64,000 nucleotides of DNA from Zavarzinia aquatilis (GTDB lineage Bacteria > Pseudomonadota > Alphaproteobacteria > Zavarziniales > Zavarziniaceae), in assembly GCF_003173035.1 (NCBI RefSeq), contig NZ_QGLE01000002.1, forward strand, positions 248,001 through 312,000, in the 5' to 3' direction. Shown here piece after piece: positions 9,636 to 18,648 of this stretch (its first letter is position 1; the number at the start of each line of letters is the position of its first letter). The position numbers and the translations under genes were made by a program. The notes beneath the pieces are model-generated. The model ran no database searches. It had not been told where the DNA came from and saw only the letters and a list, made by a program, of their open reading frames with translations.

Positions 9636-12607
9636 CCGGCCCGCGTCTTCGCGGGGTGGCCTGGATGGCCCTTCCCCTGATTCTCGCCGCCTGCGCCAGT
9701 ACTGGCGACGGCACGCGGGACATTCCACGCGATGCCGGCAAGAATCTGGTCGGCGAAGCCTGCACCCTGACCGAAACCGCCCCGACGGGTGCCGCGCGGC
9801 GCGGTTTCACCATCCAGTGCGGCAGCTGGCAGCAGCCGTCGGCCCGGCTTTCCGAGGTCGAGAGCGCGTCCGATCCGGCCGCCCTCCTGTCCGGCGGCGC
9901 CTGGCGCGGGGAAATCGACACGCGCATGGCCTGCGCCAAGGCGCAGCCCGCGCATTTCGCCGACGGTCTGTCGGGCGCGATGGCGCAGTGCCGTCTGCTG
10001 AACGGCGGTTTCCCGACCGTCATCGCCGCCATGGCCAGCGACGACGGCCGCCTGATCCTCGCGGACGGCATTCCGGCTGCCCTGCCCGTCATCGAAAGAT
10101 CTGCCCTTGCCGCCTTCGGCCGCACCGCCCTCGGCGTGCAGGCAGCGGATTCGCAGGCAATCGAACTCATCCGTCAGTCCACCGGGCGCCCCCTGACCGG
10201 GGCAGGTACCCTCGACGTCTATTACGCCGCCATGTCGAAGGCGCAATACGAAGACACGATTCAGGACTTCGCCGCCTCGGAAGACAGTTACCGCGCGGCC
10301 ATGCTGGCGCAGGCCGAGGCCCTCGGAGCCGACGACCCCGGCGGCGCCGATCCCCTGATGCATGTCGCGCTCGAGATGTCGAACCAGGGCCGCTTCGACG
10401 ACGCGGGTCCGCTGTTCGACGAGGCCCAGCGCCTGGCCACCGCCAACCCCAATCCGGCCAGCCTGCCCCGCCTGCTATCCTACCGGGCGATCGACGCGGC
10501 CAACCGCAACAAGCTCGACCTCGCGCTGTCCTACGCCGAACAGGCGACCGAACAGCGGCGCAAGCTGGCGCGCGAACTCGGCGGAGTGCCGGGCGGCGGC
10601 GGAGGCGACCTGCTGGTCTTCGCCGGCGCTTCCGCTTCCTCGGTCGCGGTCGACATCGCCCAGAGCCTGCACACGGAGGCGGCACTGCGCCTGCGCCTCG
10701 GCGATCTTGCGGGGGCGGCCGACAAGGCCGACGAGGCGCTGGCGATGGCGGCAGGCAGCCGCGCGACGCCGCCCTGGTGGCGACCGCAGTTCCTCGAGAC
10801 CCGCGCGACCATCGCCAGCGCGGCCGGCAATCCGGCCAGCGCCATCGCCATCCAGGGCGAGGCGGTCAGCCTCTGGGCGCGCATTCTGCCGCAATCGACC
10901 CCGGAAGGCCTCGCCCGGCTCGGCCTTGGCCGCCTGCTCTTCGCCGGTGGCGCCGAGGACCAGGCCATCGACAGCTACCGGCAGGGGCTGAGCATCCTCA
11001 AGGCCCGCAACGCGGAAATTCGCCCGCGTGACCTGATCGGCTTTCTCGACGTCGCGAGCACCCTGGCTGCGCGTCGGCCGGATCAGGCAGACGGCCTGCG
11101 GATCGAGATGTTCGAGGCGATGCAGTTGATGCGCTCCGGCGTGACCAGCCGCACGGTCAGCCTCGCGACCGCGCGGCTCGCGGCCGGCGATCAGGCGGTG
11201 GGCGGCGTCATTCGCGCACAGCAGGAGAATGAGCGCAGGCGCTATGCCCTCGTCGCCGAGCTGAACCGCGCCCTCGCCGCGCCGTCCGACCTGCGCGACA
11301 CGGCGAAGATTACCCGCCTGCGCCAGGATCTGGACACCGTTGAGCGCGAGGGGCGCGGTCTCGACGAGACCCTGCAGGCCGCCTCGTCCGGCTATCGCCA
11401 GCTGCTGGCGACGCCGGTCGGCGCGGCCGAGCTGCAAGGCCTGCTGAAACCCGGCGAAGCCGTCGCCGCCTTCGCCAGTTCGGAAAACGCCACCTACGGC
11501 TTCCTGGTCGCCGCCGACCGGTTGCGGGTGTGGCGGATCGACATCGGCGACCAGGGCCTTGGCGACGTCGTGGTGTCGCTGCGCCGGGGTGTGCTGCCCG
11601 CCGCGGGGGCGAGCGGGCGTTTCCCGGTCGATCTCGCGCAGCAGCTTTATGCCGCCCTGTTCGGTCCGATCGCCGACGATCTCGCCGGCATCGACCGCCT
11701 CGTGACCACGGCCAACGGGCCCCTGGCCAGCATTCCCTTCGGCATACTGGTCGTCAGCCCGGGCACGGCCCCGGCGGGCGACTATCGCGGAATCGACTGG
11801 ATGGTGCGCCACCAGGCCCTATCGGCGGCGCCTTCGGTGCGGGCCTTCGCCGACCTGCGCAAGGTGCCGACCGCCGCCGCCGGCACTTCGGCCCTGATCG
11901 GTTTCGGCGACTACCGCCCGCCGCAGGATATCGGCAGCCTGTTCGCCAGCCTGCCCGCGGGCTGCCAGCGCGACCGCAAGGTGCTGGGCAGCCTCGGCGC
12001 CCTGCCGGCGACGGCGGGCGAGGTTCGGCGCGTGGCACAGCTCGTCGGCGCGGGTGCCGATTCCCTCCTGCTCGGTCCCGCTTTCACCAAGGAAGCGGTA
12101 CTGGCCAAGCCTCTGTCCGACTATCGCATCCTCTATTTCGCCACCCATGCCGTGCTTGCCAGCGAGATTCGCTGCTTCTCGGAACCGGCCCTGCTGGCCA
12201 CGCCGGGCGCGGGCAGCGGCATCGACAGCGCCCTGCTTCGCCTCAGCGATATCCTGAACCTGAAGCTCGATGCCGACCTCGTCGTGCTTTCCGCCTGCAA
12301 CACGGCGGGAACCGACGGCAAGAGTGGCGGCGAGGCCCTGTCCGGCCTCGCTCGGGCCTTCTTCTATGCCGGGGCGCGGCGTCTGGTCGTCTCGCACTGG
12401 CAGGTGCCAGACGACTCCACCGCGGCCCTGATGCTCGGCGTGTTCGACCGCCACGGTCCGGGTGTCGGCGGGGCTGAAGCCCTGCGCCAGGCACAGCTCG
12501 CGATGATCGACGGTCGGACGGGCGGCATCGGCGCAAGCTGGTCCCACCCGTTCTATTGGGCCGGCTTCACCGCGATCGGCGATGGCACCGGCGTCAAGGT
12601 CCCTTGA
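9632..12607 (+). CDS. Lipoprotein with TPR-like repeats and a CHAT (caspase-like) protease domain
   Basis: A 991-residue protein whose ATG overlaps the tpsA stop (ATGA, 9632-9635), which indicates translational coupling. Residues 1-21 form a lipoprotein signal (LILAAC, lipidated Cys21), so it should be exported and membrane-anchored. Residues about 230-480 are helical repeats resembling tetratricopeptides. A helical linker follows. The last 380 residues are a CHAT domain with the expected dyad: His839 in YFATHAV and Cys889 in LSACNTAG, followed by the family GGEALSGLARAFFYAG region. CHAT domains are C14-clan (caspase-like) cysteine proteases. Position and coupling suggest that it processes or controls TpsA, but this is inference. 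It could also act on another envelope protein. Confidence 0.9.
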   Translation: MTGPRLRGVAWMALPLILAACASTGDGTRDIPRDAGKNLVGEACTLTETAPTGAARRGFTIQCGSWQQPSARLSEVESASDPAALLSGGAWRGEIDTRMACAKAQPAHFADGLSGAMAQCRLLNGGFPTVIAAMASDDGRLILADGIPAALPVIERSALAAFGRTALGVQAADSQAIELIRQSTGRPLTGAGTLDVYYAAMSKAQYEDTIQDFAASEDSYRAAMLAQAEALGADDPGGADPLMHVALEMSNQGRFDDAGPLFDEAQRLATANPNPASLPRLLSYRAIDAANRNKLDLALSYAEQATEQRRKLARELGGVPGGGGGDLLVFAGASASSVAVDIAQSLHTEAALRLRLGDLAGAADKADEALAMAAGSRATPPWWRPQFLETRATIASAAGNPASAIAIQGEAVSLWARILPQSTPEGLARLGLGRLLFAGGAEDQAIDSYRQGLSILKARNAEIRPRDLIGFLDVASTLAARRPDQADGLRIEMFEAMQLMRSGVTSRTVSLATARLAAGDQAVGGVIRAQQENERRRYALVAELNRALAAPSDLRDTAKITRLRQDLDTVEREGRGLDETLQAASSGYRQLLATPVGAAELQGLLKPGEAVAAFASSENATYGFLVAADRLRVWRIDIGDQGLGDVVVSLRRGVLPAAGASGRFPVDLAQQLYAALFGPIADDLAGIDRLVTTANGPLASIPFGILVVSPGTAPAGDYRGIDWMVRHQALSAAPSVRAFADLRKVPTAAAGTSALIGFGDYRPPQDIGSLFASLPAGCQRDRKVLGSLGALPATAGEVRRVAQLVGAGADSLLLGPAFTKEAVLAKPLSDYRILYFATHAVLASEIRCFSEPALLATPGAGSGIDSALLRLSDILNLKLDADLVVLSACNTAGTDGKSGGEALSGLARAFFYAGARRLVVSHWQVPDDSTAALMLGVFDRHGPGVGGAEALRQAQLAMIDGRTGGIGASWSHPFYWAGFTAIGDGTGVKVP

Positions 12608-12740
12608 GGCGGGCCGACGATCGTGAAATTGGCGGCCCGCTCTGGCCCCTTTGAATAGCGGCTTCCAGCGGCCGACGGCCGGGATGGATGGTCGCCTTCC
12701 GCGCCGGAACACCGATCCGCCGACGCGAAATTTTGTAGGT

Positions 12741-12779
12741 CAACCGAGACAGAAGGAAAACTTCCCTCTGTCTCGGTTG
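12741..12779. repeat. Strong inverted repeat between the secretion cassette and the oxidoreductase gene
   Basis: Two perfectly complementary 13-nt arms (12741-12753 and 12767-12779) flank a 13-nt middle that can pair further, leaving a tiny loop. It ends 18 nt before the next ATG (12798). There is no T-run on either side, so it is not a classic terminator. It may end the cassette transcript, act as an operator, or fold in the leader of the next gene. The remaining bases of 12608-12797 show nothing recognisable. Confidence 0.6.
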
Positions 12780-12797
12780 CCCCCCTAGGATATTCAT

Positions 12798-14138
12798 ATG
12801 TCCGCGTCGCTTCACCATCCGTCGATCCACGATTACCGGCAGCCGGTACCCAGTTGGTGGGCGGCCTCGGCGGGTGTGGCCCCGTCGGCGCCTCGTCTCG
12901 ACGGTGAGCTGAAGGTCGATGTCGCGGTCATCGGCGGGGGCGTTACCGGCCTCAACGCCGGGATCGCCATCGTCCGCGAGGGCGGCCTGTCGGCGGCGGT
13001 GCTCGATGCGGCGCCGATCGGCTGGGGGGCGTCGGGGCGGAATGGCGGCTTCTGCTGCCTCGGGTCGGCCAAACTGTCCTGGCCCGCCATCATCCGTCGC
13101 TTCGGCCTCGCCGAGGCGCAAGCCTTCTTCCGGCTGCAAGTCGCGGCCATCGCCCATGTTCGTCAGCTGCTGGCCGAATTCGCCATCGACGCCGAAGCCG
13201 GGCCGGAAGGTGAAGCGGTGATCGCCCATCATCCCCGCGCCGTCGAGGGCCTCGCCGAGGAGGCCGCGCTCTATGCCCAGGCCTTCGATACACCATGCCG
13301 TGTCCTTTCCCTGTCCGAGGTGAAGGAGCGCGGCCTCTTCACCGCCGAGGCGGCGGGGGCGCTGCTGGTACCCCACGGCTTTCCGCTGCACCCGCTGAAA
13401 TACGTCCAGGGGCTTGCCCGGGCCGCTGCCGATGCGGGGGTGAAGCTGCATGGCGAAAGCCCTGTCGTCGGCTGGTCGCGGGAGGGGCATCGGCACCGCT
13501 TGACGACACCGACGGGCAGCGTGCTCGCCGACCGGGTCGCGGTGGCGACCGCCGGATTCACCCGTGAGAGCCTGCACCCGGGCCTTTCCGGCCGGCTGCT
13601 GCCCGTGCTCTCGAATATTATCGTCACCCGTCCGCTGACGGCGGCGGAACGGGCCGAACAGCGGTTCGACACGCTGACCATGTGCGCCGATACGCGGCAC
13701 CTGCTGCATTATTTCCGGCTGCTGCCAGACGGGCGCCTGATGTTCGGTGCGCGGGGCGGCATATCGGCAGCCCCTGCCGCGGAAGATGCGATGAAGGCAC
13801 GGCTGCGCGGCGATCTCGCCCGCATGTTCCCGGCCTTCGCCCGGGCCGAGACCGCCTATTTCTGGCGCGGCCTGACCGATCTGACGTTCGATCTGCTGCC
13901 CCACTTCGGCACGCTGGACGATGAAAGCGCCCATTTCCTGCTGGGCTTTCACGGCAATGGCGTCGCCATGGGCAGTTTCGGCGGATCGTTGCTGGGCCGG
14001 CGCGTCGCCGGTCTGCCGGTGGACCTGCCCTCGCCGGTGTCGCGCCCTCTGCGTCGTTTTCCTCTGCCCTGGTTGCGCCAGACGTATTTACGCGCCGCCT
14101 ATATCGCCTTTAGTCTTCGGGACGGAGTCGGAAAATGA
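12798..14138 (+). CDS. FAD-dependent amine/amino-acid oxidoreductase (DadA/PuuB-like)
   Basis: A 446-residue flavoprotein of the DAO superfamily. The Rossmann FAD-binding motif VIGGGVTGLNAG lies near residues 44-55. ASGRNGGF a little later is typical of gamma-glutamylputrescine oxidase-like members. Near the C-terminus, GFHGNGVAMG is the usual second FAD contact. Family members oxidise D-amino acids, glycine, sarcosine or glutamylated polyamines. The substrate here cannot be read from the sequence, and no polyamine or dehydrogenase genes lie beside it. It appears to be a single gene behind the inverted repeat, followed by a 101-bp gap before the next gene. Confidence 0.85.
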   Translation: MSASLHHPSIHDYRQPVPSWWAASAGVAPSAPRLDGELKVDVAVIGGGVTGLNAGIAIVREGGLSAAVLDAAPIGWGASGRNGGFCCLGSAKLSWPAIIRRFGLAEAQAFFRLQVAAIAHVRQLLAEFAIDAEAGPEGEAVIAHHPRAVEGLAEEAALYAQAFDTPCRVLSLSEVKERGLFTAEAAGALLVPHGFPLHPLKYVQGLARAAADAGVKLHGESPVVGWSREGHRHRLTTPTGSVLADRVAVATAGFTRESLHPGLSGRLLPVLSNIIVTRPLTAAERAEQRFDTLTMCADTRHLLHYFRLLPDGRLMFGARGGISAAPAAEDAMKARLRGDLARMFPAFARAETAYFWRGLTDLTFDLLPHFGTLDDESAHFLLGFHGNGVAMGSFGGSLLGRRVAGLPVDLPSPVSRPLRRFPLPWLRQTYLRAAYIAFSLRDGVGK

Positions 14139-14239
14139 CACCAAGAACGCCACCGGCTTTATTTCCAATCTGAAATCATATATTCCCAATCTGGAAGCAG
14201 ATCGTGCCCAATGCCTAGCGTCAGGACCAGCCCGGACTC

Positions 14240-15529
14240 ATGAGCCACAAATTCTCACCGGGGCCGCTGCTGCGGGACCGGCAGTGGCTTGTCGATCGTC
14301 TCGATAACGCGCTGCCGGGCGGACGCCGCGGCATTCTGGTGATCAAGATCGTCGGCCTGTCGAATATCGAGGATCTGCTGGGCTTTTCGGGCCGCGATCT
14401 GGTGATCGAAGGGGTCGGCCGCCGTCTCGGCGAACGCCTGGGCGACGTACCGATCGGACATCTGTTCGCCAATGAATTCTTCGCCCTGATCGAGGCTCCA
14501 AGCGGTGACGCCGATGTCTCCGATCTCGTCGAACGCGCGCTGACCTGCACAGCCGAGCCGATCAAGGCCGGTGACGCCTCGGTGCGGGTCGACATCCGGA
14601 TTGGCGTGGTGTTCTCGCCGGAGCATGGCCACTCCAGTGAAATCCTGTTGTCGCGGGCGATCACCGCGCTGAACGCCGCAGCGCGGCAACGTCAGCCGGT
14701 CGTCTATTTCGACGAGATGGTCAATCGCAACGCCAGGGAGCGGGCGGCGACCCACGCGGAATTGCGGCGTGCTCTGACCGAAGGTCAGTTCGAGCTGTAT
14801 TTTCAACCCAAGGCCGCCCTGCCCGACCACCGGCTGGTCGGTTTCGAGGCGCTGCTGCGCTGGCGCCAGCCCGGCCACGGCATCGTGCCACCGGCCACCT
14901 TCGTGCCGCTGGCCGAGGAAACGGGCCTCATCCGCGAGATCGACGTGTGGGTGGCGGAACGGGCCTGCGAAGCCATCATGCGCATCAACAGGGCGCTGAA
15001 CACCGACTTCAGCGTATCGGTCAACGCCTCGGCCATGGCGCTCGAATCGGGTGATTACATCCGCCACCTGCGCCGGCTGATCGCCGAAAACCATATTCCG
15101 GTCGAATGGCTGGAAATCGAAATGACCGAGACCACGATCGGCGACGACACGGTGGCGGCGGCTGCACTGTTGGCGGAATGCCGGGCCATCGGCCTCAAAG
15201 TCTCGATCGACGATTTCGGCATCGGCTATTCGTCCCTGCACCGGCTGCGCCATTTCCCGGTTTCGGGACTGAAGATCGACCGCTCCTTCGTCGGGGAACT
15301 GGGGCAATCGAATGTCGCCCGGCTGATCATCCGGGCGACCATCGAACTTGGCCATGCCATGGGCCTGCAAATCATCGCAGAAGGGGTCGAGACCCTGGCC
15401 CAGGCCGAAGACCTCGCCCTGCTCGGCGTCGATGTCTATCAGGGCTATGTCTTGTCCCGCCCCCTGCCGGAGGCGGAACTGATGCGCTGGATCGGCAATC
15501 AGGATCTGGGGACGCTGCTGCTGCGCTGA
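14240..15529 (+). CDS. c-di-GMP phosphodiesterase with degenerate GGDEF and intact EAL domain
   Basis: A 429-residue cytoplasmic protein with no membrane segment. The N-terminal 160 residues fold like a GGDEF domain, but the signature is ANEFF, so cyclase activity is not expected. The EAL domain (about 175-425) keeps the residues needed for hydrolysis: FEALLRW, SVNASA, EMTETT, DDFGIGYSS, LKIDRSF, AEGVET and QGYVLSRPLP. It therefore probably lowers c-di-GMP, with the GGDEF remnant as a possible regulatory module. It ends 51 bp from the convergent cydX gene. It sits fairly near the adhesin cassette, but a regulatory link is only a guess. Confidence 0.9.
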   Translation: MSHKFSPGPLLRDRQWLVDRLDNALPGGRRGILVIKIVGLSNIEDLLGFSGRDLVIEGVGRRLGERLGDVPIGHLFANEFFALIEAPSGDADVSDLVERALTCTAEPIKAGDASVRVDIRIGVVFSPEHGHSSEILLSRAITALNAAARQRQPVVYFDEMVNRNARERAATHAELRRALTEGQFELYFQPKAALPDHRLVGFEALLRWRQPGHGIVPPATFVPLAEETGLIREIDVWVAERACEAIMRINRALNTDFSVSVNASAMALESGDYIRHLRRLIAENHIPVEWLEIEMTETTIGDDTVAAAALLAECRAIGLKVSIDDFGIGYSSLHRLRHFPVSGLKIDRSFVGELGQSNVARLIIRATIELGHAMGLQIIAEGVETLAQAEDLALLGVDVYQGYVLSRPLPEAELMRWIGNQDLGTLLLR

Positions 15530-15580
15530 CAGCGCCCCCAGACCTTCAGCCCTTACGCAGGCCCTCCCGGCACGGGCAGG

Positions 15581-15700
15581 TCACTTGCGGGCGAGCTTGC
15601 GCTTCGCCGACTCGTCATCGACCAGCTCGTACCACATGGCGTTGAGGACGGCGAAGGCCGCCGCGAGCGGCAGGCCGAGCATCCAGGCGAAATACCACAT
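15581..15700 (-). CDS. cydX: CydX small subunit of cytochrome bd oxidase (YbgT family)
   Basis: A 39-residue single-span membrane protein, easily missed because of its size. It starts MWYFAWMLGLPLAAAFAVLN, the N-terminus typical of CydX, and ends in a charged tail rich in Asp/Glu and then Lys/Arg. The start has a purine-rich AGGAGA site 6-7 nt upstream on the minus strand. It is the last gene of the cyd locus, 27 bp after the cydB stop. CydX stabilises the haem centres of the CydAB complex in characterised systems. Confidence 0.92.
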   Translation of the reverse strand: MWYFAWMLGLPLAAAFAVLNAMWYELVDDESAKRKLARK

Positions 15701-15727
15701 TGTCGTTTCTCCTTGTTTCCCGGCCGC

Positions 15728-16882
15728 TCAGTAGGCGTGACCGCCCTTGCGGGTGATGGACTCCGGCCGGACCTTGCCCCACAGCACCTTGTAGACCCAG
15801 GCGGTATAGGCGAGGACGATCGGCAGGAAGATCAGCGTGACGACCAGCATGATGAACAGGGTCATATGGCTGGACGAAGCGTCGAACACGGTGAGGCTGG
15901 CCCTGGGATCGGCCGACGACGGCAGGATGAAGGGGAACATCGAGACGCCGACGGTCGAGATGATGCCGAAGATCGACAGTTTGCTGGCCAGCACGGTCAG
16001 GCCTTCCTTGCGCGCGCCGAAGCAGACGAAGGTCAGGAACGCACCGCCGAGACCGAGCGCCGGCGCGATCAGCAGCCAGGGATGGGCGCCGTAATTGGCG
16101 AACCAGGCCCCGGGCAGCATCACCGCGTCCTTCAGCAGCGGATTGGACGGGCCGGCCCCGTCGACGGCGCTGGTGATCGCATAGCCGTTGACGAAGAAAT
16201 AGAGGCAGACCCCGCCGAGGACGAAGAGCAGGAAACTGGCGAAGGAGGCGAGCTGGCCATAGGCCCGCGCCCGCTCCGCCACCCGGCCCTCGGTCTTCAG
16301 GACGATCCAGGCGGCGCCGTGGGTGACCAGCATGGCGACCGACAGGAGCCCGCACAGCAGGGCATAGGGGTTGAGCAGGCCGAAGAAGGTGCCGTCGTAG
16401 AAGATGCGCAGGTCGTCGTCGAGGCGGAAGGGCACACCCTGCAGCACGTTGCCGACGGCGACGCCGAAGATCAGCGACGGCACGAAGCCGCCGACGAACA
16501 GCGCCCAGTCCCAGCCGCCGCGCCAAGCCGCGCTATCCCGCTTGCTGCGGTACTTGAAGCCCACGGGGCGCAGGATCAGCGCCGCGAGGATCGCGAACAT
16601 GGCAAGATAGAAGCCCGAGAAGGACACGGCATAGAGCGGCGGCCAGGCGGCGAAGATGGCGCCGCCGCCGAGGATCAGCCACACCTGATTGCCTTCCCAC
16701 ACCGGGCCGACGGTGTTGATCACCACCCGGCGCTCGATATCGGTCTTGCCGACGAAGGGCAGCAGGGCGCCGACGCCGAGATCGAAACCGTCGGTCGCGG
16801 CGAAGCCGATCAGGAGGACGCCCAGCAGCACCCACCAGATCAGGCGCAGGGTTTCATAGTCGATGAGTTGATGGAGGATCAT
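15728..16882 (-). CDS. cydB: Cytochrome bd ubiquinol oxidase subunit II
   Basis: A 384-residue multi-pass inner-membrane protein that pairs with CydA to reduce oxygen to water using quinol. It starts MILHQLIDYETLRLIWW, has the conserved early segment ATDGFDLGVGALLPF and the family motif GPVWEGNQVW. Length and hydrophobic pattern are normal. It begins 5 bp after the cydA stop, so the two are clearly cotranscribed and probably translated together. As in the family, it carries no haem ligands of its own beyond the CydA core. Confidence 0.96.
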   Translation of the reverse strand: MILHQLIDYETLRLIWWVLLGVLLIGFAATDGFDLGVGALLPFVGKTDIERRVVINTVGPVWEGNQVWLILGGGAIFAAWPPLYAVSFSGFYLAMFAILAALILRPVGFKYRSKRDSAAWRGGWDWALFVGGFVPSLIFGVAVGNVLQGVPFRLDDDLRIFYDGTFFGLLNPYALLCGLLSVAMLVTHGAAWIVLKTEGRVAERARAYGQLASFASFLLFVLGGVCLYFFVNGYAITSAVDGAGPSNPLLKDAVMLPGAWFANYGAHPWLLIAPALGLGGAFLTFVCFGARKEGLTVLASKLSIFGIISTVGVSMFPFILPSSADPRASLTVFDASSSHMTLFIMLVVTLIFLPIVLAYTAWVYKVLWGKVRPESITRKGGHAY

Positions 16883-16887
16883 GTCGG

Positions 16888-18465
16888 TTACTCCGCGGGC
16901 ACGATGGCAGGCGAGATCAGCTCGGCCTGCGGGTCGGTGTCGTCTTCGGGGCCCTTGCGGATGGCTTTCAGCATCAGGCCCATTTCGATGACGATGAGGA
17001 CGGTGTAGATGGCGGCGAAGCCGACGATGGTCAGCAGCAGCGTCCCGGCGCCGAGGCTGGAGACCGCGGCCGCCGTCGGCAGCACGCCTTCGATGATCCA
17101 GGGCTGACGGCCGAATTCGGCGACGAACCAGCCGAGTTCCGCCGCCAGCCAGGGCAGCGGGATCGCCAGCACGGCGACGCGCAGCAGCCAGCGCCGGGCC
17201 AGCAGGTTGCGCCGGGCCGACAGGACGAAGAACACGCCCGTCAGCAGGATGAAGAAGAAGCCGAGACCGACCATGATCCGGAACGACCAGAACAGCGGCG
17301 CGACCTGCGGCACCGTATCCCAGGCCGCCTTCTCGATCTGTTCGGGCGTCGCCGCCGCCGGATTGTCGGTGTAACGCTTCAGGAGAAGGGCATAGCCGAG
17401 GTTGGCGCCATTGTCCTCGAAGGCGGTCTGGGCCGCCGGATCGACGGCCTTGGCCTTGCCGGCGGCGCGGATCTTCACCAGCGCGTCATAGGCGATCATG
17501 CCGCTCCTGATGCGTTCCTCGGCCTTGACCACCAGATCCTTGATGCCCGGCAGTTCCTCGGTCAGCGAGCGGGTGGCGATCAGGCCCATGACGGCGGGGA
17601 TCTTCACCGCGTAATGGGTCTCGCGCGCTTCCTGGTCGGGGAAGCCGATCAGGGTGAAGGCGGCGGGGGCGGTATCCGTCTCCCACATGCCTTCCATGGC
17701 GGCGAGCTTCATCTTCTGATGCTCGTTCGCGAGATAGCCGCTTTCATCGCCAAGGACGACGACCGAGAGCGAGGCGGCGAGGCCGAAGGAGGCCGCGACC
17801 GTCATCGAACGCTTGGCAATGTCTATGTGCCGGCCCTTCAGGGCATACCAGGCCGAGACGCCGAGCACGAAGATCGAGGCCGTGACATAGCCGGCCGAGA
17901 CCGTGTGGACGAATTTCGCCTGCGCCACCGGATTGAACAGCACCTCGAAGAAATTCGAGACTTCCATCCGCATGGTCTGGATGTTGAAGGTCGAACCCAC
18001 CGGGTTCTGCATCCAGCCGTTGGCGATCAGGATCCACAGCGCCGACAGGTTGGAGCCGAGCGCCACCGCCCAGGTCGCGGTCAGATGCCCGACCTTGGAC
18101 ATGCGGTCCCAGCCGAAGAAGAACAGGCCGACGAAGGTCGCCTCGAGGAAGAAGGCCATCAGGCCTTCGATCGCCAGCGGCGCGCCGAAAATGTCGCCGA
18201 CATAATGGCTGTAGTAGCTCCAGTTCATGCCGAACTGGAATTCCATGACGATGCCGGTGGCGACGCCCAGCACGAAGTTGATGCCGAACAGCGTGCCCCA
18301 GAATTTCGTCATCTGCCGCCAGATCGGACGCCCGGTCATGACATAGACCGTCTCCATGATGGCGAGCAGCACGGACAGCCCGAGCGTGAGCGGTACGAAG
18401 AGAAAGTGGTACAGCGCCGTCATGGCGAACTGCAGGCGTGACAGCCCTACGATATCCAGTTCCAT
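16888..18465 (-). CDS. cydA: Cytochrome bd ubiquinol oxidase subunit I
   Basis: The haem-bearing subunit of the bd oxidase, 525 aa from the chosen ATG. It begins MELDIVGLSRLQFAMTALYH, where His20 matches the high-spin haem ligand of the family. The segment KFVHTVSAGY holds the low-spin haem b558 His, and FWSFRIMVG the matching Met. GRQPWIIEG is the GRQPW motif beyond the quinol loop. An in-frame upstream extension of 38 codons exists but adds only unconserved residues, so the ATG at 18465 is preferred despite no obvious ribosome site at normal spacing. The 183-bp leader before it is filled with GC-rich inverted repeats. Confidence 0.95.
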   Translation of the reverse strand: MELDIVGLSRLQFAMTALYHFLFVPLTLGLSVLLAIMETVYVMTGRPIWRQMTKFWGTLFGINFVLGVATGIVMEFQFGMNWSYYSHYVGDIFGAPLAIEGLMAFFLEATFVGLFFFGWDRMSKVGHLTATWAVALGSNLSALWILIANGWMQNPVGSTFNIQTMRMEVSNFFEVLFNPVAQAKFVHTVSAGYVTASIFVLGVSAWYALKGRHIDIAKRSMTVAASFGLAASLSVVVLGDESGYLANEHQKMKLAAMEGMWETDTAPAAFTLIGFPDQEARETHYAVKIPAVMGLIATRSLTEELPGIKDLVVKAEERIRSGMIAYDALVKIRAAGKAKAVDPAAQTAFEDNGANLGYALLLKRYTDNPAAATPEQIEKAAWDTVPQVAPLFWSFRIMVGLGFFFILLTGVFFVLSARRNLLARRWLLRVAVLAIPLPWLAAELGWFVAEFGRQPWIIEGVLPTAAAVSSLGAGTLLLTIVGFAAIYTVLIVIEMGLMLKAIRKGPEDDTDPQAELISPAIVPAE

Positions 18466-18648
18466 GTCGATCAACGCCGGACGAACCGGCGCCCTCCTTT
18501 TGAGTTCCCGCCCGTCACCGGGCGAAATGGCTACAGACCTTTTTCCCTCACCACCGGCCCCGGGAGGGCCGGCCAGCACCTTCGCTGTCCGGCCCGTGGG
18601 CCGGACGGCATCTCCCCTGGCCGGCCCGCAGGCCGGCCAGCGTATCCC
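18466..18648. repeat. cydC-cydA spacer with repeated GC-rich palindromes
   Basis: A 22-nt sequence occurs twice: at 18652-18673 (the last codons of cydC) and again at 18620-18641, outside the gene. More diverged palindromes of the GGCCGGCC type lie near 18560-18605. The repeats can form several stable hairpins in the cydC-cydA mRNA junction. This may separate expression of the transporter (cydDC) from the oxidase (cydABX). Confidence 0.55.

Noticed and set aside
12608-12797. Classic rho-independent terminator after the CHAT gene
   Set aside because: The strong stem lacks a T-run on either strand, so it is listed as an inverted repeat of uncertain role.
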